Shown: positions 16,261 to 25,413, counted from the first letter of the stretch. The stretch: 64,000 nt of DNA from Candidatus Defluviilinea proxima (GCA_016721115.1 JADKIW010000001.1:1875501-1939500); one strand, 5' to 3'. A program made the numbers and translations. Notes: a model not told the origin generated them from the letters alone.

Positions 16261-16431
16261 ATGACTATTCAAAATGAAGATCGGGACGTTACTCAGTCCC
16301 ATAACCTTGACCCATTCCCTGAGCCTCGCACCATTCCCAAAGGTTGGGACATGAGCGCGCTTCTTTCCATGTCGACGATTGATTCTGTTACGAATGAAAT
16401 TGATTCAGCTGATAGCGAGTCGAAAGCGTAA
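16261..16431 (+). CDS. Small acidic hypothetical protein between leuA and leuC
   Basis: A 56-codon ORF with an AAGGA ribosome-binding site starts 12 bases after the restored leuA stop. The middle of the protein reads NLDPFPEPRTIPKGWDMSAL, and the rest is acidic and Ser/Thr-rich. No known domain is recognised. Its position inside the leucine operon and its spacing favour real translation. A role in leucine synthesis is speculation. Confidence 0.55.
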   Translation: MTIQNEDRDVTQSHNLDPFPEPRTIPKGWDMSALLSMSTIDSVTNEIDSADSESKA

Positions 16432-16442
16432 ATACGTAAACA

Positions 16443-16522
16443 TGTAGACACGAAAACAAGTACACAGTTACACAGATAAACATGCTTTTTGTCTATCTGT
16501 GTAACGTATATAACTGTCTACA
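16443..16522. repeat. TGTAGACA repeat, copy a
   Basis: TGTAGACA and TGTCTACA enclose an inner hairpin TTACACAGATA/TATCTGTGTAA just upstream of leuC. The left flank TAAATACGTAAACA-GTAGACA recurs at 44958-44979 and in part at 48077-48092. Confidence 0.7.
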
Positions 16523-16537
16523 TCTCCAAAGGACACT

Positions 16538-17950
16538 ATGACCAATACACCAAAAACACTCTTCCAAAAAATCTGGGACTCCCACGTGGTCACCGAACAG
16601 GAAGGCGCCCCCGCCGTCCTCTACATTGACCTGCACCTCGTGCACGAAGTCACCTCACCGCAAGCCTTCACCGGTCTGCGCCAGCGTGGACTCAAAGTCC
16701 GCCGCCCCGATAAGACTCTCGCCACGATGGACCATTCCATCCCAACGACTCCCGTCAGTGTTCCGATCGCGGATGCAATAGCCGCGGCGCAGATCAAACA
16801 AATGGAAACCAACGCCGCCGAATTCGGCATCACCCTGCACGGCATGACCAGTCCGCACCGCGGCATTGTGCATGTCATCGGTCCCGAACTCGGACGCACT
16901 CAACCCGGCATGACCATCGTCTGCGGTGATAGTCACACCGCTACACACGGCGCATTTGGCGCCTTGGCATTTGGTATCGGCACAAGCGAAGTTGAACATG
17001 TGCTTGCGACTCAATGTCTCTTGCAGAACAAACCTAAAACATACGAAGTCCGTGTGGAAGGGACTCTTGCTCCGGGTGTCTCTGCCAAGGACATCATCCT
17101 CGCTTTGATCGCCAAGATCGGTGTCGGTGGGGGAACGGGTCACGTCTTCGAATATACCGGCTCTGCCATCCGTTCACTCTCGATGGAACAGCGCATGACC
17201 ATATGTAATATGTCCATTGAAGGTGGCGCGCGCGCTGGCATGATCGCCCCTGACGAAGTGACCTTCGAATACCTCAAAGGCCGCGAGTTCGCGCCTCAAG
17301 GTGCAGACTGGGACAAAGCCGTTGCCTACTGGAAGACTCTACCCAGTGACGAAGGTGCCGTCTACGACAAATCCATCACGCTCAATGCCGACGAGATCGA
17401 ACCGATGATTACTTACGGCACAAATCCCGGTATGGGCATGAAGATCACAGATCGCGTTCCTACGGTTGAATCCTTAACGGAACCTTCGCAGAAAGCCGCT
17501 TTTGAAAAAGCCTTGAACTACATGGGCCTTCAACCCGGTCAATCCTTACTCGGCCAAAAAGTGGATGTGGTCTTCATCGGTTCCTGCACCAACTCCCGCA
17601 TCTCGGACTTACGTCTTGCAGCTGCTTTTCTCAAAGGCAAGAAAGTTGCTGATGGATTGCGCCTCATGGTTGTACCCGGTTCGCAGGATGTGAAGAAGCA
17701 AGCCGAGCAGGAAGGTCTCGATAAAATTTTCAAAGAAGCTGGCGGTGAGTGGCGCGAGGCCGGATGCAGTATGTGTATCGCGATGAACCCGGATTTCCTA
17801 ACTCCTGGGCAATACTGTGTTTCAACTAGCAATCGAAATTTCGAAGGCCGTCAAGGCAAAGGTGGTCGCTCATTCCTTGCAAGCCCCATCACTGCTGCGG
17901 CTACTGCTATCACTGGTGTTGTAACAGATCCGCGAATAATGATGAAATAA
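16538..17950 (+). CDS. leuC: 3-isopropylmalate dehydratase large subunit
   Basis: The 470-residue aconitase-family subunit binds a [4Fe-4S] cluster. The ligands are seen in the GSCTNSRISDLR and GCSMCIAMNPD segments, and the CGDSHTATHGAFGALAFGIGTSEVEH block is typical. With LeuD it isomerises 2-isopropylmalate. In this operon LeuD is separated from LeuC by an HNH gene and two methyltransferase genes, an unusual spacing. Confidence 0.96.
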   Translation: MTNTPKTLFQKIWDSHVVTEQEGAPAVLYIDLHLVHEVTSPQAFTGLRQRGLKVRRPDKTLATMDHSIPTTPVSVPIADAIAAAQIKQMETNAAEFGITLHGMTSPHRGIVHVIGPELGRTQPGMTIVCGDSHTATHGAFGALAFGIGTSEVEHVLATQCLLQNKPKTYEVRVEGTLAPGVSAKDIILALIAKIGVGGGTGHVFEYTGSAIRSLSMEQRMTICNMSIEGGARAGMIAPDEVTFEYLKGREFAPQGADWDKAVAYWKTLPSDEGAVYDKSITLNADEIEPMITYGTNPGMGMKITDRVPTVESLTEPSQKAAFEKALNYMGLQPGQSLLGQKVDVVFIGSCTNSRISDLRLAAAFLKGKKVADGLRLMVVPGSQDVKKQAEQEGLDKIFKEAGGEWREAGCSMCIAMNPDFLTPGQYCVSTSNRNFEGRQGKGGRSFLASPITAAATAITGVVTDPRIMMK

Positions 17951-17952
17951 TA

Positions 17953-18669
17953 CTAGCGGTAATCGATGTGCTTGTTGTTCTTTTTACTGTTGCAACGAGC
18001 ACACAAAGGTTGAACGTTATCAATTGAATCTGAACCGCCCTGTGTAAGTGGAATAACATGGTCACGAGTTAACTTGATCTCGGGTTCTTGCTTGCCACAA
18101 CGAAGGCATTTGAAGTTGTAGAAGGCTTTTAATTCCAGCCACTCTTCTTCTGTGTGTGTGCTTTCAGATGCGTATTTCAAGGCGCGACGACGGTTGGTAG
18201 CAGCAACTGATTTTTCAGGATGAAGTTTGTAATACTCAAGAGAATATTTGCGCCGTTCTTCCGCATGACGTTCATAAGATTTCCGCCCAATTTCTCGATA
18301 GTGTTCAATATCTTCTTGTCTACGGTCACGGGCTCTTGAATTGATTTCTTCGCGATGTGTTGCTTTCCATTTTTGGTCTATTTCAGCATATCGCTCAGGA
18401 TTTGCTTGTTGGTGAGAGCGTTTGAGATTACGGATATGTTCTTTGTTGGCTTCAACATATTTGCGTGCGGTTGCTTTATATTCATTTGGTTTTGCCGCAC
18501 GTTCAGCGCGTTTTTGTGCATTCCAACATTCTTTACACCGTGATTTATAGCCGTCGCCAGCGGGCATGCCAAGCACTTTTCGTGGATGGAACTCACTCAG
18601 CGGTTTCCATCCGCATTCAGGGTTTGCACAGATTTTTCCTGCAATGCCGTTTTGATAAACAATCATCAT
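17953..18669 (-). CDS. HNH endonuclease, free-standing
   Basis: The 238-residue protein has an N-terminal zinc-finger-like CANPECGW...CKECW module. The middle is a lysine/arginine-rich helical region with repeated YRE-GRKSYERHAEERRKYS-like units. The C-terminal HNH nuclease (about 185-238) has CLRCGKQEPEIKLTRDHVIPLTQGG and LCARCNSKKN. This layout is typical of mobile or homing HNH endonucleases. It lies on the opposite strand, its stop two bases from the leuC stop, inside an otherwise collinear leucine operon. That is consistent with insertion by a mobile element. An AGGAG precedes its start. Confidence 0.85.
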   Translation of the reverse strand: MMIVYQNGIAGKICANPECGWKPLSEFHPRKVLGMPAGDGYKSRCKECWNAQKRAERAAKPNEYKATARKYVEANKEHIRNLKRSHQQANPERYAEIDQKWKATHREEINSRARDRRQEDIEHYREIGRKSYERHAEERRKYSLEYYKLHPEKSVAATNRRRALKYASESTHTEEEWLELKAFYNFKCLRCGKQEPEIKLTRDHVIPLTQGGSDSIDNVQPLCARCNSKKNNKHIDYR

Positions 18670-18737
18670 TATTTTCTCCTGAAAAATAATGACACAGTAT
18701 AAATGAATTTGGAAAGGAGATAAGTAAAATAAATATC

Positions 18738-19478
18738 ATGGTCACAGATGAAGTCTGGAAACAATCCGCCGTCGTAAATCGCTATTTGTCCTCGCGTGTC
18801 GCAATTCCATTGGTGCCGGAACAGATCGGTATCATGATGTCGATCCTCAAGTCACGGAAGCAACCTGTCAGGAATTTTATTGACCTCGGTTGCGGTGATG
18901 GGATCCTCGGCGCTACGATCCTGGGTGAATATCCGTCCGCGCGTGGCGTGTTTGCAGATTTTTCTGAGCCCATGCTTTCTCAGGCTCGTGAACAGCTTAA
19001 AAGCTTTACGGGACAGATCGTCTTTGAAAATCTTGATTATGGCGATAAGGACTGGGTAAACAGGATGCAGGCTTACGGTCCGTTTGACGCGATTGTTTCG
19101 AGTTACTCGATTCACCACCAGCCTGACATCCGCAAACGTGAGATCTATCAAGAGATCTATTCCCTGCTCGAACCCGGTGGATGGTTTGTCAACATTGAGC
19201 ATATTGCCGCCAGCGCACAACTTGTGACCGACCTATTCAATAGCCACATCATTGATCATTGGTATGAGCAGGAAAAATCGAAAGGCAGTTTAAAGACGCG
19301 CGAAGAAGTCGCTGATACTTTCATGAACCGCCCAGATAAGGATTCCAATATTCTTTTGTCTGTGAATACACAATGCGACTGGCTTCGTGAGATCGGTTAC
19401 GAAGAAGTGGATTGTTATATGCGTATCTATGAACTCGCCGTATTTGGCGGTCGGCGTCCGCTAGAGGTTCGCGCATGA
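18738..19478 (+). CDS. Class I SAM-dependent methyltransferase
   Basis: The 246-residue protein has a SAM-binding motif FIDLGCGDGILGATIL near residues 43-58, a motif II region YGPFDAIVSSYSIHH, and LLEPGGWFVNIEH. The substrate is unknown. It overlaps the next methyltransferase gene by four bases, so the pair is translationally coupled. Both stand between leuC and leuD. Confidence 0.85.
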   Translation: MVTDEVWKQSAVVNRYLSSRVAIPLVPEQIGIMMSILKSRKQPVRNFIDLGCGDGILGATILGEYPSARGVFADFSEPMLSQAREQLKSFTGQIVFENLDYGDKDWVNRMQAYGPFDAIVSSYSIHHQPDIRKREIYQEIYSLLEPGGWFVNIEHIAASAQLVTDLFNSHIIDHWYEQEKSKGSLKTREEVADTFMNRPDKDSNILLSVNTQCDWLREIGYEEVDCYMRIYELAVFGGRRPLEVRA

Positions 19479-20269
19479 CAACATTTACATGGAATGCCGC
19501 GGACTATGCAAAAAGTTCGGCCGTGCAACAGCGTTGGGCTCGTGAACTCATTGCCAAAATGGACTTGCAGGGGAATGAGCATTTGCTTGACCTTGGTTGC
19601 GGCGATGGCAAAGTGACGGCCGAGATCGCATCCGTTCTTTCGAATGGATACGTGATGGGCGTAGATTCTTCGTCTGAGATGATAGAACTTGCGAAGTCAC
19701 TTTTTACTTCAGGTGAATACCCAAACCTGAGTTTTCAGGTGGTGGATGCGCTTAACTTGAATTTCCACAATGAATTCGATGTGGTTTTCTCGAACGCTGT
19801 TCTGCATTGGGTGGCGGATCATCCTTCGGTGTTGCGCGGCGTTTCGGATTCTCTGAAGCCCAATGGCAAGATCTTGTTTCAAATGGGTGGGCGTGGCAAT
19901 GCCGCTCAGGTGATCACTGCCATGGATGAAATACGTTCGGCGCCGGAGTGGCTTGATTATTTTATTGGTTTTCAATTTCCGTATAGCTTTTATGGAACGG
20001 AAGAATATACTCATTGGCTTCCTGCTGCGGGGTTTGTTCCGCTGCGCATGGAATTGATCCCGAAGGACATGGCGCATGTTGACCGCTCTGCTTTTGAAGG
20101 TTGGTTACGGACTACATGGTTGCCTTACATCCGACGAGTCCCAGAAGAAAAACATCAGGAATTTCTCAAGCAAGTAGTTGATTTATATCTAACAACAAAT
20201 CCACCTTCATCTGATGGCATTATCCATGTGCAGATGATACGGTTGGAAGTCGAAGCAAAAAAGGAATAG
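19475..20269 (+). CDS. SAM-dependent methyltransferase, trans-aconitate methyltransferase-like
   Basis: The 264-residue protein begins WNAADYAKSSAVQQRWARELI and has LLDLGCGDGKVTAEI, VMGVDSSSEMIELAK and FDVVFSNAVLHWV. This pattern recalls trans-aconitate 2-methyltransferase (Tam). Tam-type enzymes methylate off-path aconitate-like acids, and the yeast homologue Tmt1 also methylates 3-isopropylmalate. Its place between the two subunits of isopropylmalate dehydratase therefore suggests action on a leucine-pathway acid. That role is inference from family and context only. Confidence 0.75.
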   Translation: MTTFTWNAADYAKSSAVQQRWARELIAKMDLQGNEHLLDLGCGDGKVTAEIASVLSNGYVMGVDSSSEMIELAKSLFTSGEYPNLSFQVVDALNLNFHNEFDVVFSNAVLHWVADHPSVLRGVSDSLKPNGKILFQMGGRGNAAQVITAMDEIRSAPEWLDYFIGFQFPYSFYGTEEYTHWLPAAGFVPLRMELIPKDMAHVDRSAFEGWLRTTWLPYIRRVPEEKHQEFLKQVVDLYLTTNPPSSDGIIHVQMIRLEVEAKKE

Positions 20270-20276
20270 GATTCAT

Positions 20277-20858
20277 ATGGCTCAATTCACAAAACTTACC
20301 TCCCGCGTTATGTCCGTCCCGGTCAATGATATTGACACGGACCAGATCATCCCAGCGCAATTCTTGAAGGTCACCGACAAGAATGGTCTCGCTGATGCGT
20401 TGTTCTATAACTGGCGCTACAACGACGACAAATCCCCGAACATGGATTTTGTCATCAACAAACCCGAATCGAAGGGTTGCCAAATTCTTTTGGCAGGTGA
20501 CAACTTCGGTTGTGGTTCGAGCCGTGAACATGCTCCCTGGGCGCTCACTGCTTATGGGTTCCGTGCTGTTATCTCCACATCCTTTGCGGATATCTTTCGT
20601 AACAACTCTTTGAAGAACGGTCTCATTCCGATCATCGTGAATGAAGAAACACACAAGATGTTGTTCGATTATCTCGAAGAAGTGCCGAACGCCGAGTTCA
20701 CAGTTGACCTCGAATCGCAGACGCTTTCGTTCGAGAATGGCTCTGTGAAGTTTCCGATTGACCCATTCAATAAAGCGTGCCTGCTCAACGGTGTGGATGA
20801 ACTTGGTTACATCATGGGCTTTGAAAAAGAGATCGCGGCATTTGAAAGCAGAAAATAG
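20277..20858 (+). CDS. leuD: 3-isopropylmalate dehydratase small subunit
   Basis: The 193-residue swivelling-domain partner of LeuC. It has VNDIDTDQIIPAQFL near residues 15-29, the GDNFGCGSSREHAPWAL motif and an ISTSFADIFRNNSLKNGLIPI segment, all family hallmarks. It starts seven bases after the second methyltransferase stop. Confidence 0.95.
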   Translation: MAQFTKLTSRVMSVPVNDIDTDQIIPAQFLKVTDKNGLADALFYNWRYNDDKSPNMDFVINKPESKGCQILLAGDNFGCGSSREHAPWALTAYGFRAVISTSFADIFRNNSLKNGLIPIIVNEETHKMLFDYLEEVPNAEFTVDLESQTLSFENGSVKFPIDPFNKACLLNGVDELGYIMGFEKEIAAFESRK

Positions 20859-20918
20859 AGAATGGAGAACAGAGAGAAGGAAACGAGAACAATCACTGTT
20901 CTCTATTCTCTACTCTCT
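20856..20918. repeat. GAGAATGGAGAACAG inverted repeat
   Basis: TAGAGAATGGAGAACAGAGAG is followed after about 19 bases by CTGTTCTCTATTCTCTACTC. The pair overlaps the leuD stop codon and fills the gap before cimA. It leaves no clear Shine-Dalgarno for cimA. Confidence 0.65.
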
Positions 20919-20929
20919 AGTAATTGACT

Positions 20930-22486
20930 ATGCAAAAAATACAAATCTACGATACGACCCTGCGCGACGGAACACAGTCTGAAGGTTTCAATCTTTCGGC
21001 GAACGATAAGATCCGCATCGCGCAAAAATTGGACGAACTTGGTGTTGCCTTCATCGAGGGTGGCTGGCCCGGTTCCAACCCAAAAGATGTTGAATTCTTC
21101 GAACGCGCACGCGATATGAAATGGAAGAACTCGCTCATCGCCGCGTTTGGCTCCACTTGCCGCGTCAAAGGCGGACCTGAGGACGATGCCAACATCAAAG
21201 CATTGATCGATTCGAAAACGCCTGTCTGTACTATCTTCGGCAAAACGTGGACGCTTCACGTCAAGGAAGTTTTGCAAACCACCAACGAAGATAACCTGCG
21301 CATCATCGAACAGTCCGTTGCGTATCTCAAGACGAACGGTAAGCGCGTGATCTATGACGCTGAACATTTCTTCGATGGCTACAAAGCGGATTCATCCTAC
21401 GCCCTCGAAACGTTGCAAGCCGCGGTCCGTGGTGGTGCAGAGACTGTCGTATTGTGTGACACCAACGGCGGTACATTGCCCTGGGAAGTAGAGCGCATCG
21501 TTCGGGACCTCAAGCCTGCTCTCAACCATCCATTCGGGATCCACACTCATAACGACTCGGAGTGCGCGGTCATCAATTCGTTGATCGCCATCCGCGAAGG
21601 CGCAATCCAGGTACAGGGCACCATCAACGGGGTGGGGGAACGTTGTGGGAATGCCAATCTTGTTTCCATCATGGCAGACCTCGAACTCAAAATGGGATAT
21701 GAATGTCTGCCTAAGGGACATCTCGAACGTTTATATGAACTCTCTCATTTCGTGGCGGAAGTGGCGAACATCACGCCAGACGAACACCTGCCTTTCGTGG
21801 GTAAATCTGCATTTGCGCATAAAGGTGGTGTACATGTAGCGGCAACGCGCCGTTCGCCACAATCCTATCAACATGTGACTCCTGAACTGATCGGCAATAA
21901 GATGCGTGTGGTTGTCTCTGACCTTTCTGGTCGCGGTAACCTGTTGAGCAAGGCCGAAGAACATGGTGTAGAAGTAGAAGGTGAAGAAGTTCTGCCAGTT
22001 CTCAATGAGATCAAGGAATTGGAGGCACGCGGCTTTTCCTTTGAAGCGGCTGAGGCCTCGGTCACGATTATGTTGAAACGACAGGAATATGGATACAAAC
22101 CTCCATTCGAGTTAATCGACTTTTTCGTCAATGTGGAGCATCGCACAGGTCGTGGTATCTTTGCAGAGGCCATGGTTAAAGTCCGTGTGCAGGGTGAAGT
22201 ATTGCATACCGCTGCCGAAGGAAATGGTCCCGTCAATGCACTTGACCTTGCTCTGCGTAAAGCCCTCTCTGGGTATTATCCGCAGGTGGCGAACTTCCAC
22301 TTATCCGATTACAAGGTCCGCATCTTGGATTCGGATCACGGCACAGAAGCCATCACGCGCGTATTGATCGACACAAGGAATTCCACCAGCCGTTGGAGCA
22401 CCGTTGGTGCGGGCACGAATATCATCGATGCATCTTGGCGCGCGCTCGCCGATTCGTTCGAGTACGGTTTGGTCGTGGCACATTAA
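20930..22486 (+). CDS. cimA: (R)-citramalate synthase
   Basis: The 518-residue LeuA-like enzyme condenses pyruvate and acetyl-CoA to citramalate. It carries YDTTLRDGTQSEGFNLS near residues 6-22, FIEGGWPGSNPKD, the HTHNDSECAV metal site, a NGVGERCGNANL segment and a C-terminal regulatory domain. The GGWPGSNPKD variant and overall length match CimA rather than LeuA. It supplies 2-oxobutyrate for isoleucine without threonine deaminase, and no ilvA is seen in the window. LeuC, LeuD and LeuB probably carry out the following steps. ATG 20930 is preferred over an upstream TTG at 20924. There is no obvious Shine-Dalgarno. Confidence 0.9.
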   Translation: MQKIQIYDTTLRDGTQSEGFNLSANDKIRIAQKLDELGVAFIEGGWPGSNPKDVEFFERARDMKWKNSLIAAFGSTCRVKGGPEDDANIKALIDSKTPVCTIFGKTWTLHVKEVLQTTNEDNLRIIEQSVAYLKTNGKRVIYDAEHFFDGYKADSSYALETLQAAVRGGAETVVLCDTNGGTLPWEVERIVRDLKPALNHPFGIHTHNDSECAVINSLIAIREGAIQVQGTINGVGERCGNANLVSIMADLELKMGYECLPKGHLERLYELSHFVAEVANITPDEHLPFVGKSAFAHKGGVHVAATRRSPQSYQHVTPELIGNKMRVVVSDLSGRGNLLSKAEEHGVEVEGEEVLPVLNEIKELEARGFSFEAAEASVTIMLKRQEYGYKPPFELIDFFVNVEHRTGRGIFAEAMVKVRVQGEVLHTAAEGNGPVNALDLALRKALSGYYPQVANFHLSDYKVRILDSDHGTEAITRVLIDTRNSTSRWSTVGAGTNIIDASWRALADSFEYGLVVAH

Positions 22487-22497
22487 ATAATTTTTTT

Positions 22498-22569
22498 GTA
22501 GGGGTGGGGTTTCCCTGCCCAATGCATGAGGAAAATCTCGTGAATGGGGCGAGAGAACCTCGCCCCTAC
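22498..22569. repeat. GTAGGGG...CCCCTAC composite palindrome
   Basis: A left half GTAGGGGTGGGGTTTCCCTG and a right half GGGGCGAGAGAACCTCGCCC-CTAC surround a short AT-rich centre, between cimA and leuB. The same two-part design recurs at 46098-46172 between the two DAHP synthase genes. Confidence 0.75.
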
Positions 22570-22583
22570 GGATTGGAACATAC

Positions 22584-23642
22584 ATGAATTTCAACATTAC
22601 CCTCCTCCCCGGCGACGGTATCGGACCAGAAGTGGTCGCTGAAACCGTGCGCGTGCTGGATGTAGTAGCCAGCAAATACAATCACACCTTCAAATACACT
22701 GAGCAGTTAATGGGCGGTTGCTCCATTGATAAACACGGCTCTTCCTTGACTGATGAAGCGCTGGCTGATTGCAAAGCCGCTGATGCGGTTCTGCTCGGTG
22801 CAGTGGGCGGCCCCAAATGGGATGACCCCAACGCAAAGGATCGCCCCGAACGCGGACTGCTCGCTCTCCGTAAGGGACTTGGCGTGTTCGCCAATTTGCG
22901 CCCTGTGAAGGTTCACCCCGCTTTGATCGATGCCTCGCCATTGAAACGTGAGAAACTCGAAGGTGTGGACATCATGGTCGTGCGTGAATTGACAGGCGGC
23001 TTGTATTTTGGCTGGCCCAAGGGACGTGACATCAAAGATGGCCGTGAACGCGCGGTGGATACACTCGAATATTACGACTACGAAGTGAAACGTGTTGTGG
23101 ATTTGGCTTTCAACCTCGCGCGCGGACGCAAAAAGAAAGTGACCTCTGTCGATAAAGCGAATGTGTTGGAATCATCCCGTTTGTGGCGGCAGATCGCAAC
23201 CAAGATCGGGAAGGAGAATCCCGATATCGAATTAGAGCACACGCTTGTGGATACTGCTTCGATGCGCCTCATCACCGGCCCCGCATGGATGGATGTCGTG
23301 GTGACCGAGAACATGTTCGGCGACATTCTCACAGACGAGGCGTCTGTTTTGGCAGGATCGATGGGGATGTTGCCTTCGGCCAGTTTGGGCGAAGCAGGCG
23401 TCGGGTTGTATGAACCGATCCATGGGTCAGCACCGGATATCGCGGGCAAGGGAATTGCCAATCCGACCGGCACCATCCTTTCCTCTGCGATGATGTTGCG
23501 CTACTCGTTCAAGTTGGAAAAAGAGGCCGAAGCTGTGGAAAAAGCGGTCCATCAGGCAGTCACCGATGGCGCACGGACAGCGGATATCGGTGGCAAGTTG
23601 ACCACACGCCAAATGGCGGACGAGATCATCAAGTATTTGTGA
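22584..23642 (+). CDS. leuB: 3-isopropylmalate dehydrogenase
   Basis: The 352-residue beta-decarboxylating dehydrogenase. GDGIGPEVVAETVRVLD is at the N-terminus and LGAVGGPKWDDP follows. DKANVLESSRLWRQI and the ENMFGDILTDEASVLAGSMGMLPSA region provide substrate and metal binding. It completes the leucine pathway, and probably acts on citramalate-derived erythro-methylmalate as well. A clear terminator follows, marking the operon end. Confidence 0.96.
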   Translation: MNFNITLLPGDGIGPEVVAETVRVLDVVASKYNHTFKYTEQLMGGCSIDKHGSSLTDEALADCKAADAVLLGAVGGPKWDDPNAKDRPERGLLALRKGLGVFANLRPVKVHPALIDASPLKREKLEGVDIMVVRELTGGLYFGWPKGRDIKDGRERAVDTLEYYDYEVKRVVDLAFNLARGRKKKVTSVDKANVLESSRLWRQIATKIGKENPDIELEHTLVDTASMRLITGPAWMDVVVTENMFGDILTDEASVLAGSMGMLPSASLGEAGVGLYEPIHGSAPDIAGKGIANPTGTILSSAMMLRYSFKLEKEAEAVEKAVHQAVTDGARTADIGGKLTTRQMADEIIKYL

Positions 23643-23663
23643 TGTAACTTTTACTTAATTGTG

Positions 23664-23705
23664 AAAAGACTTCGGGAACCGCTTTGGGGTTTTCGAAGTC
23701 TTTTT
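23664..23705 (+). terminator. Terminator after leuB
   Basis: AAAAGACTTCG pairs with CGAAGTCTTTT around a 19-base loop that itself contains ACC-GCTTT-GGGT pairing. The right arm runs into TTTTT. Confidence 0.8.
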
Positions 23706-23757
23706 AGTTGTATAATCGTCCAAATGGATTCGGAATGGTAAGGAGGATAGGATAATA

Positions 23758-25326
23758 ATGGATAGTGTAGTCAAACCTTATATTACAAAAGACGAACCGT
23801 TTGGCCCGATTGACTCGACCGATATAGACCCGAAGGATGTGGATGCCCAGTTAAAGCTGTTCGAACAGCACAACTGGATCTATCGCAATATGCGGCATCG
23901 TCCTTCCATCATTATGGGGCGCAAAGGTTCAGGGAAAACATCCTATTTGCGAACGGTCTTTTTTGATAAAAAATATGATTTCCATACGGAGATTCGTACT
24001 GACCATGCGTTGATGCATATCTCGAAGGTCATTCAGGGATTGGTGAAGGATGCGGTCTTTCCTGAGACACTTGCGGAGTTGTGGGAAACGATCTTGTGGG
24101 TGTGTGTATTATCCGAAGTCCGAAATTCATCATTTTTGTCACAAGAGAAATTAAGTCTCGTCAGCATGTATCTTGAGAAGATAGGTGTGCGGGATGCCGG
24201 CTCTGTGGATGATGTGCTATGGAAAATGGCCCGCATGTTCGATGATGTTGTGCAAGCTGAGCCCAAGGATGGTCTTTCAGAAATTCTGCGACGTTTTGAT
24301 CGTGCCATGTTTAAGAGCACGGTTTCGGCTGTGGAGGGGAGCCTCAAGGACTCCGGTAAAACTTTTGTGATCTTGATGGATTCGCTTGATAATTTTCAAC
24401 TCGAGATTAATTCAGTTGCCTATTCACTTCAAGGATTGCTCAAGTTTGTGGGCGCAATGAACAAGCCGCGTGATGTGGTGGACATCCGCTTCTGTCTACC
24501 GACCGAGCTGTATCGCCGTATCATCAAGATTTCGTCCAACCCGAACAAGGATTTCCGCCGCTCATTGAAATTGCAATGGACGGCCACGGAATTGATCTTG
24601 ATCGGCGCGCAACGTTTGATGCTTTACCTCGAATTGTTTTACCCTGACTATTTGAAGAGATTGCTTCCGTTGGATACTACCAAGCGGTCTGATGCGATGA
24701 CGCTCTTCAACGCTGTGCTTCCTAAAACTGTATATAACCAGGCAGGCTTTCAGGAAGAAACGATCTCTTATATTCTTCGACACACTCAGTTATTGCCACG
24801 TCATTTTCTGATATTGCTGAACTCCATTTTCAAGAGTGGTAATGGGACGCAGAGTCTGAATCCATTCCCGATCAGCGAGAGGCGCATTCTCAATGGCATC
24901 CGCCAGGTGGAGGAGCGCATTGTGACCGAGATCTTTGTCGCTTTCAAGTTGATCTACCCGAATGCAGAAGAAGTTTGCAAGCGGTGTATTCCTGAACTGG
25001 GACATAAATTCTCTGTCGGTGAACTACACCAGGTCTATACCCGTCGTGGTAAAGCGGTCTTCGATGGTGACAACCTGTTTGAGTTTCAGCGTATGTTGAT
25101 GGAGATTGGTGCGGTGGGGAGGGTGATCAAAGGCACGGCCACGGAAGTATATATCAAGGGTAACTTCGAATACACGGTAGCGCACGAGATCGCGATCAGC
25201 CACGATGATGAGTTGTGCATCCATCCTCTTTTTTCAGGGATATTTGGCGGCGACAAAAAAGAACGCCCCGTGTACCCGTATGGGAGTGGGATGGAGGATG
25301 AGGATTACCGGGATAATTTTGAGTAA
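23758..25326 (+). CDS. P-loop ATPase of unknown function
   Basis: The 522-residue protein has Walker A GRKGSGKT at residues 54-61 and a Walker B-like VILMDSLD at 204-211. A long helical region with RRSLKLQWT and LPRHFLILLNSIF follows. It resembles STAND/KAP-like or Sll1717-like ATPases sometimes linked to defence or signalling, but the match is not specific. No partner is adjacent. It has its own -10 (TATAAT, 23711-23716), an AAGGAGG site and a downstream terminator, so it appears monocistronic. No transmembrane segment is evident. Confidence 0.7.
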   Translation: MDSVVKPYITKDEPFGPIDSTDIDPKDVDAQLKLFEQHNWIYRNMRHRPSIIMGRKGSGKTSYLRTVFFDKKYDFHTEIRTDHALMHISKVIQGLVKDAVFPETLAELWETILWVCVLSEVRNSSFLSQEKLSLVSMYLEKIGVRDAGSVDDVLWKMARMFDDVVQAEPKDGLSEILRRFDRAMFKSTVSAVEGSLKDSGKTFVILMDSLDNFQLEINSVAYSLQGLLKFVGAMNKPRDVVDIRFCLPTELYRRIIKISSNPNKDFRRSLKLQWTATELILIGAQRLMLYLELFYPDYLKRLLPLDTTKRSDAMTLFNAVLPKTVYNQAGFQEETISYILRHTQLLPRHFLILLNSIFKSGNGTQSLNPFPISERRILNGIRQVEERIVTEIFVAFKLIYPNAEEVCKRCIPELGHKFSVGELHQVYTRRGKAVFDGDNLFEFQRMLMEIGAVGRVIKGTATEVYIKGNFEYTVAHEIAISHDDELCIHPLFSGIFGGDKKERPVYPYGSGMEDEDYRDNFE

Positions 25327-25351
25327 ACCTATTACATGATGTGAACTAAAC

Positions 25352-25385
25352 AAAGACCCCGATAACTCAATCGGGGTCTTTGTTT
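25352..25385. terminator. Terminator after the P-loop ATPase gene
   Basis: AAAGACCCCGAT/ATCGGGGTCTTT, a 12-base-pair stem with a six-base loop, followed by GTTT. The U-rich 3' end serves the plus strand, and the A-run on the other side could also serve the minus strand. Confidence 0.9.
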
Positions 25386-25413
25386 ATCTTGTTAGAGATA
25401 TCAAAACGCGTTG

